From NCBI GenBank assembly GCA_030597775.1, contig JAUVRF010000064.1:1-8190 (forward strand): DNA of 8,190 bases, written 5' to 3'. The stretch's first letter is position 1, and every line of letters starts with the position of its first letter. Both the position numbers and the translations under genes were made by a program. The DNA is from Methanobacteriota archaeon (lineage in GTDB: Archaea > Thermoplasmatota > DTKX01 > GCA-020343715). The notes beneath the pieces are model-generated. The model worked only from the letters and a program-made list of their open reading frames with translations, did no database searches and was not told where the DNA came from. Shown here piece after piece: positions 5,886 to 8,190 of the stretch.

Positions 5886-6919
5886 CCTATCTCGTCCAGC
5901 CGGTAATCTCCCCATGTCTCCTTACCCAGGAGTATCCTTACCTCCTGGGGCGTCAGCACGGGCACGGGATACGCGGACTGGTCGTCCACCGCTATCCTCG
6001 GGCAAGCGGTGTTGACGTACGCGTCCATCCCGAGGGAGAACAGCCTGTCGGGACCGACGTCCTTCATCAGCACGAGCACGGGCTGAAGTCCCGATTCTTG
6101 GAGCATGGTCCGGAGCGAGCGGGCGAGGGCCCATCGCTGCTGGCCCGGTCGGCTCTCCACCAGGATGCCGAAGGTCCGGGCGTCCTTGGCCCGGCCGATG
6201 GCCGCCGAGCGCAGCCTGAGGATGCGGTCCCGCTCCTCGTCGACCCTGTTGGCGGTCCCCATCTCGACATCGGCCACCACCACGGTCCTCTGGAAGGCAA
6301 GGGCCACACCCACTCCATGGAACCTTCCGCCGCCCACCAGGAGGAACGCGTCGACGGAATCGGCCACCGACCTTGCAGCGGAGAGGTCGCAACCCAGGAC
6401 CTGGCCGGGGAAGGCCAGCCGTCGTCCCCCCTCCCCGATGGCCGTCCGGAGGCCCGCCTCCTCCAGCACGGCCTCCGCATCCTTGATGGCGTGGCGATGC
6501 TGGGTGGTGGTGAGAAGGCCTATCGTGCCTCCAGGTGGCAGCAGGGGGACCGCGGCCTCGACGGCAGGTCGTACGTCCAGCCGGGACGGTGCCTCGACGA
6601 ACACTGTCGGCAACCGCGGTGGCGCGTCGCCGAGGAGGGTATGGCCGATGTGGACGACCATGTCGACACCAAGGGGTTCCAGCTGGTCGTCCAGCAGATC
6701 GCAGGCACCGTAGCATGGGTCGGCGGACACGATCACCACCGCCCCCGTGGCCTTCTCGATCCGGGTGGCAAGGTAATGGGCCCTTCGCTTCAGACCCTCG
6801 GGCAACTGCAACGCCACAAGCTCGGCGTCCCGTCCGTTGACCTCCTCGATGATCGCCTCGACATCCAGGTCGAAGGTGCTGGGGGGCTCCTCCCCCTCGG
6901 AACTGCCATCTTCGGTCAT
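5882..6919 (-). CDS. dph2: Diphthamide synthase Dph2 (2-(3-amino-3-carboxypropyl)histidine synthase)
   Basis: Archaeal Dph2 is a homodimeric [4Fe-4S] enzyme. It cleaves SAM unconventionally and transfers the 3-amino-3-carboxypropyl group to a histidine of elongation factor 2, the first step of diphthamide synthesis. The 345 residues match the family length. The three cluster cysteines are seen as C73 (in DPCYGACD), C177 (in LGCDLS) and C306 (in NTACPR), one in each repeat domain; C69 is a fourth, non-ligand candidate. Residues 1-14 are an acidic extension. The frame is open further upstream, but ATG at 6919 has GAGGGAGG (- strand, 6934-6927) at 7-nt spacing, and that site overlaps the stop of the preceding gene 13 nt away. 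The two genes therefore probably form one unit with coupled translation. The 3' end overlaps the convergent PIN/TPR gene by 4 nt. Confidence 0.95.
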   Translation of the reverse strand: MTEDGSSEGEEPPSTFDLDVEAIIEEVNGRDAELVALQLPEGLKRRAHYLATRIEKATGAVVIVSADPCYGACDLLDDQLEPLGVDMVVHIGHTLLGDAPPRLPTVFVEAPSRLDVRPAVEAAVPLLPPGGTIGLLTTTQHRHAIKDAEAVLEEAGLRTAIGEGGRRLAFPGQVLGCDLSAARSVADSVDAFLLVGGGRFHGVGVALAFQRTVVVADVEMGTANRVDEERDRILRLRSAAIGRAKDARTFGILVESRPGQQRWALARSLRTMLQESGLQPVLVLMKDVGPDRLFSLGMDAYVNTACPRIAVDDQSAYPVPVLTPQEVRILLGKETWGDYRLDEIG

Positions 6920-6932
6920 GCCCACGCCTCCC

Positions 6933-8186
6933 TCAGATCTCACCTTCTCCGGAGAGGTCGTGCTCGACCTCGGAGATGAGCGCCACATTCTCCCGGAGCC
7001 CCTCGACGCCCAGGCAGATGCCGCTGATGCCTATGCGAAGCAGGAACTCCACGAGGCCCGGGTCCAGGGGTTGCCTGGTCTCGATTATGACCTCCTTCTT
7101 GGCCTGGTGGGCAGCTTCGGTGACCAGCAGGATGGCCTGTCGAACGGCCTTCTCGTGGGCGGTAAGGTAACCAGTCGCCCTCATCCCATCGGATGTCGGG
7201 TCGATGGAGAGCAATGAGGGCAACAGCTCGTCCAGGCGCACGAAGAACCCGTCCGAGACCTGGGAATAGAGGTGCAGGAACAGCAGGGTGGATGGCACGG
7301 ACACATCGATGTACACCCGGAGGATACCCGTGCGTCTCACCCCCTCCTCGAAGAGCACGTTGTACAGGACCTCCACTTCGTCCACGGTCCTCGGGAACGG
7401 TATGACCACGTGCAGGTTGGTCATGTGCAGCTCCCTTCGGGCCCTCCGGATCGCCCTTGCCTCCGCCCTAAGGAGGGGCTCCCCCTCGGGGGAGATAAGA
7501 CGCGCAACCCCGCGGAAGCCCATGGACGGCACGGCCTCCATCTGCTCCACATCCTCCCCACCCACGAGTCCGATGAACTCGTCGGACCGGAGGTCGGTCA
7601 GCTGGACGTACACGGGCTGCGGGAAGCTGGCCTGTGCCATCGCAACCTGGCCAGCCGTCAGGGACTCCACGAGGCCATCAGCGTCCTCCTTGAGGGCGAC
7701 CAGGGGATGCTTCCCGTCGGTCACCTTCACCAGGTACCTGCCGTCGTCGAAACGGACACCTGTGATGGGGATCCCGGGCAGGTCCTTGATGACCGAGACG
7801 TCCTCGGTGGCGACCAGCACCTGCATCTCCGTCACCGGCAGGTAGGGCCCCAGGTCCAGCTGCTCGGGCGAGCGCACCTCGTGACCCCCGGCCCCCATCG
7901 CAGGCTCCCCTTCCGCCTCCGTCTCGGCCCCGGTTCCCGTCTCGGGTTCAGGTTCCGGCTCAGGAACTGGCTCCGCCTCAGGTTCCGGCTCCGGCTCCGC
8001 TTCAGGCTCCGGCTCCGTCTCGGGTTCCGGCTCAGGCCCCGCTTCAGGCTCCGGCTCCATCTCCGTCTCCGCCTCAGGTTCAGATATCCGTTCCGCCTCG
8101 ACCCTGTCGAACTTCTCGACCTCGGGGGCCGGTGGTGCCATTTCGATGGGTGGTGGCGCAGGGCTCCTCTTGGTAACCATGCCCAT
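6933..8186 (-). CDS. Stand-alone PEP-synthase C-terminal domain homologue with Glu-Pro tail, probably catalytically inactive
   Basis: Residues 1-30 are Pro-rich, ~36-82 are Glu-Pro repeats, and ~113-410 resemble the C-terminal PEP/pyruvate-binding barrel of PEP synthase (PEP-utilizers_C). Matching landmarks are the GKHPL segment (158-162), FPQPVYVQLTD (188-198), GGED (209-212), MGFRGVARLI (222-231), VIPFPRTVDE (261-270) and the GISGICL segment (386-392). The ATP-binding and phospho-histidine domains are absent. Against remembered PEP synthases, catalytic positions differ: first PEP-binding Arg to Q195, metal-site Glu to S296, the Asn-Asp pair to D319-E320, catalytic Cys to E369; R225 remains. 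It may be a pseudoenzyme or a regulatory or scaffold protein. The start is uncertain: Met codons at 8186 and 8180 are possible, and the frame is open to the window edge. dph2 follows after 13 nt. Confidence 0.75.
   Translation of the reverse strand: MGMVTKRSPAPPPIEMAPPAPEVEKFDRVEAERISEPEAETEMEPEPEAGPEPEPETEPEPEAEPEPEPEAEPVPEPEPEPETGTGAETEAEGEPAMGAGGHEVRSPEQLDLGPYLPVTEMQVLVATEDVSVIKDLPGIPITGVRFDDGRYLVKVTDGKHPLVALKEDADGLVESLTAGQVAMAQASFPQPVYVQLTDLRSDEFIGLVGGEDVEQMEAVPSMGFRGVARLISPEGEPLLRAEARAIRRARRELHMTNLHVVIPFPRTVDEVEVLYNVLFEEGVRRTGILRVYIDVSVPSTLLFLHLYSQVSDGFFVRLDELLPSLLSIDPTSDGMRATGYLTAHEKAVRQAILLVTEAAHQAKKEVIIETRQPLDPGLVEFLLRIGISGICLGVEGLRENVALISEVEHDLSGEGEI
7941..8081 (-). repeat. Low-complexity Glu-Pro coding repeat
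   Basis: Degenerate 6-nt and 12-nt units coding Glu-Pro, Glu-Ala and Glu-Thr steps over residues 36-82 of the PEP-synthase-like protein; on the + strand it reads as varied ggctccggctc and ggttccggctc units. Codons vary (GAG/GAA; CCG/CCT/CCC), so the peptide character rather than exact DNA is kept. The product is expected to be disordered, extended and strongly negative. Such tracts may vary in length between strains. Confidence 0.8.
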
Positions 8187-8190
8187 GGCG

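Noticed and set aside
5528..6979. A 483-codon open frame on the + strand
   Set aside because: It runs antisense through dph2 and into two flanking genes. Its product is a Gly/Pro/Arg/His-rich string without domains, as expected from GC-rich codon shadows, while the - strand frame is an unmistakable Dph2.
6920..6988. Longer dph2 start at 6988
   Set aside because: It would overlap the upstream gene by over 50 nt and add residues unlike Dph2. The ATG at 6919 has a strong, correctly spaced ribosome-binding site.

Overview
The window is GC-rich, densely packed archaeal DNA. The best evidence for Archaea is a full-length Pelota (aPelota) gene and an archaeal-type Dph2 with its three cluster-binding cysteines. 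BRE/TATA-like promoters with short leaders, GGAGG ribosome-binding sites and heavy AGG arginine codon use agree with this. A Rab-like GTPase beside a V4R protein fits a euryarchaeal lineage, perhaps Thermoplasmatota, but that placement is inference.

Left part, + strand (1-5885): five co-oriented genes. A CPBP-family membrane protease enters from the left edge with a Pro-Ala-Tyr repeat tail. Its 3' end overlaps the pelota gene, and the pelota promoter lies inside its coding sequence. A promoter and an inverted repeat follow, then a Rab/Ras-like GTPase with a ~100-residue acidic tail. Next come a V4R-domain protein (the proposed prokaryotic relative of the TRAPP subunit Bet3) and a 662-residue PIN-nuclease/TPR-like protein with an unassigned C-terminal beta-rich domain.

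Right part, - strand (5882-8190): a two-gene unit read right to left. The upstream gene encodes a Glu-Pro-repeat-tailed protein. Its body matches the C-terminal PEP-binding region of PEP synthase, but most catalytic residues appear to be replaced. It is followed after a 13-nt gap by dph2. The two halves converge, and the last genes share one CTAG as overlapping stop codons.

Two themes stand out. One is translation quality and modification: Pelota rescues stalled ribosomes, Dph2 starts diphthamide synthesis on EF2, and the PIN protein may be an RNase. The other is a possible signalling module, in which the GTPase and the V4R protein resemble the Rab/TRAPP pairing of eukaryotes. The least ordinary items are the GTPase-V4R-PIN/TPR cluster and the stand-alone, probably inactive PEP-synthase C-terminal homologue. 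There are no RNA genes, insertion sequences or CRISPR arrays that I can support, and no gene-free stretch over 300 bases.
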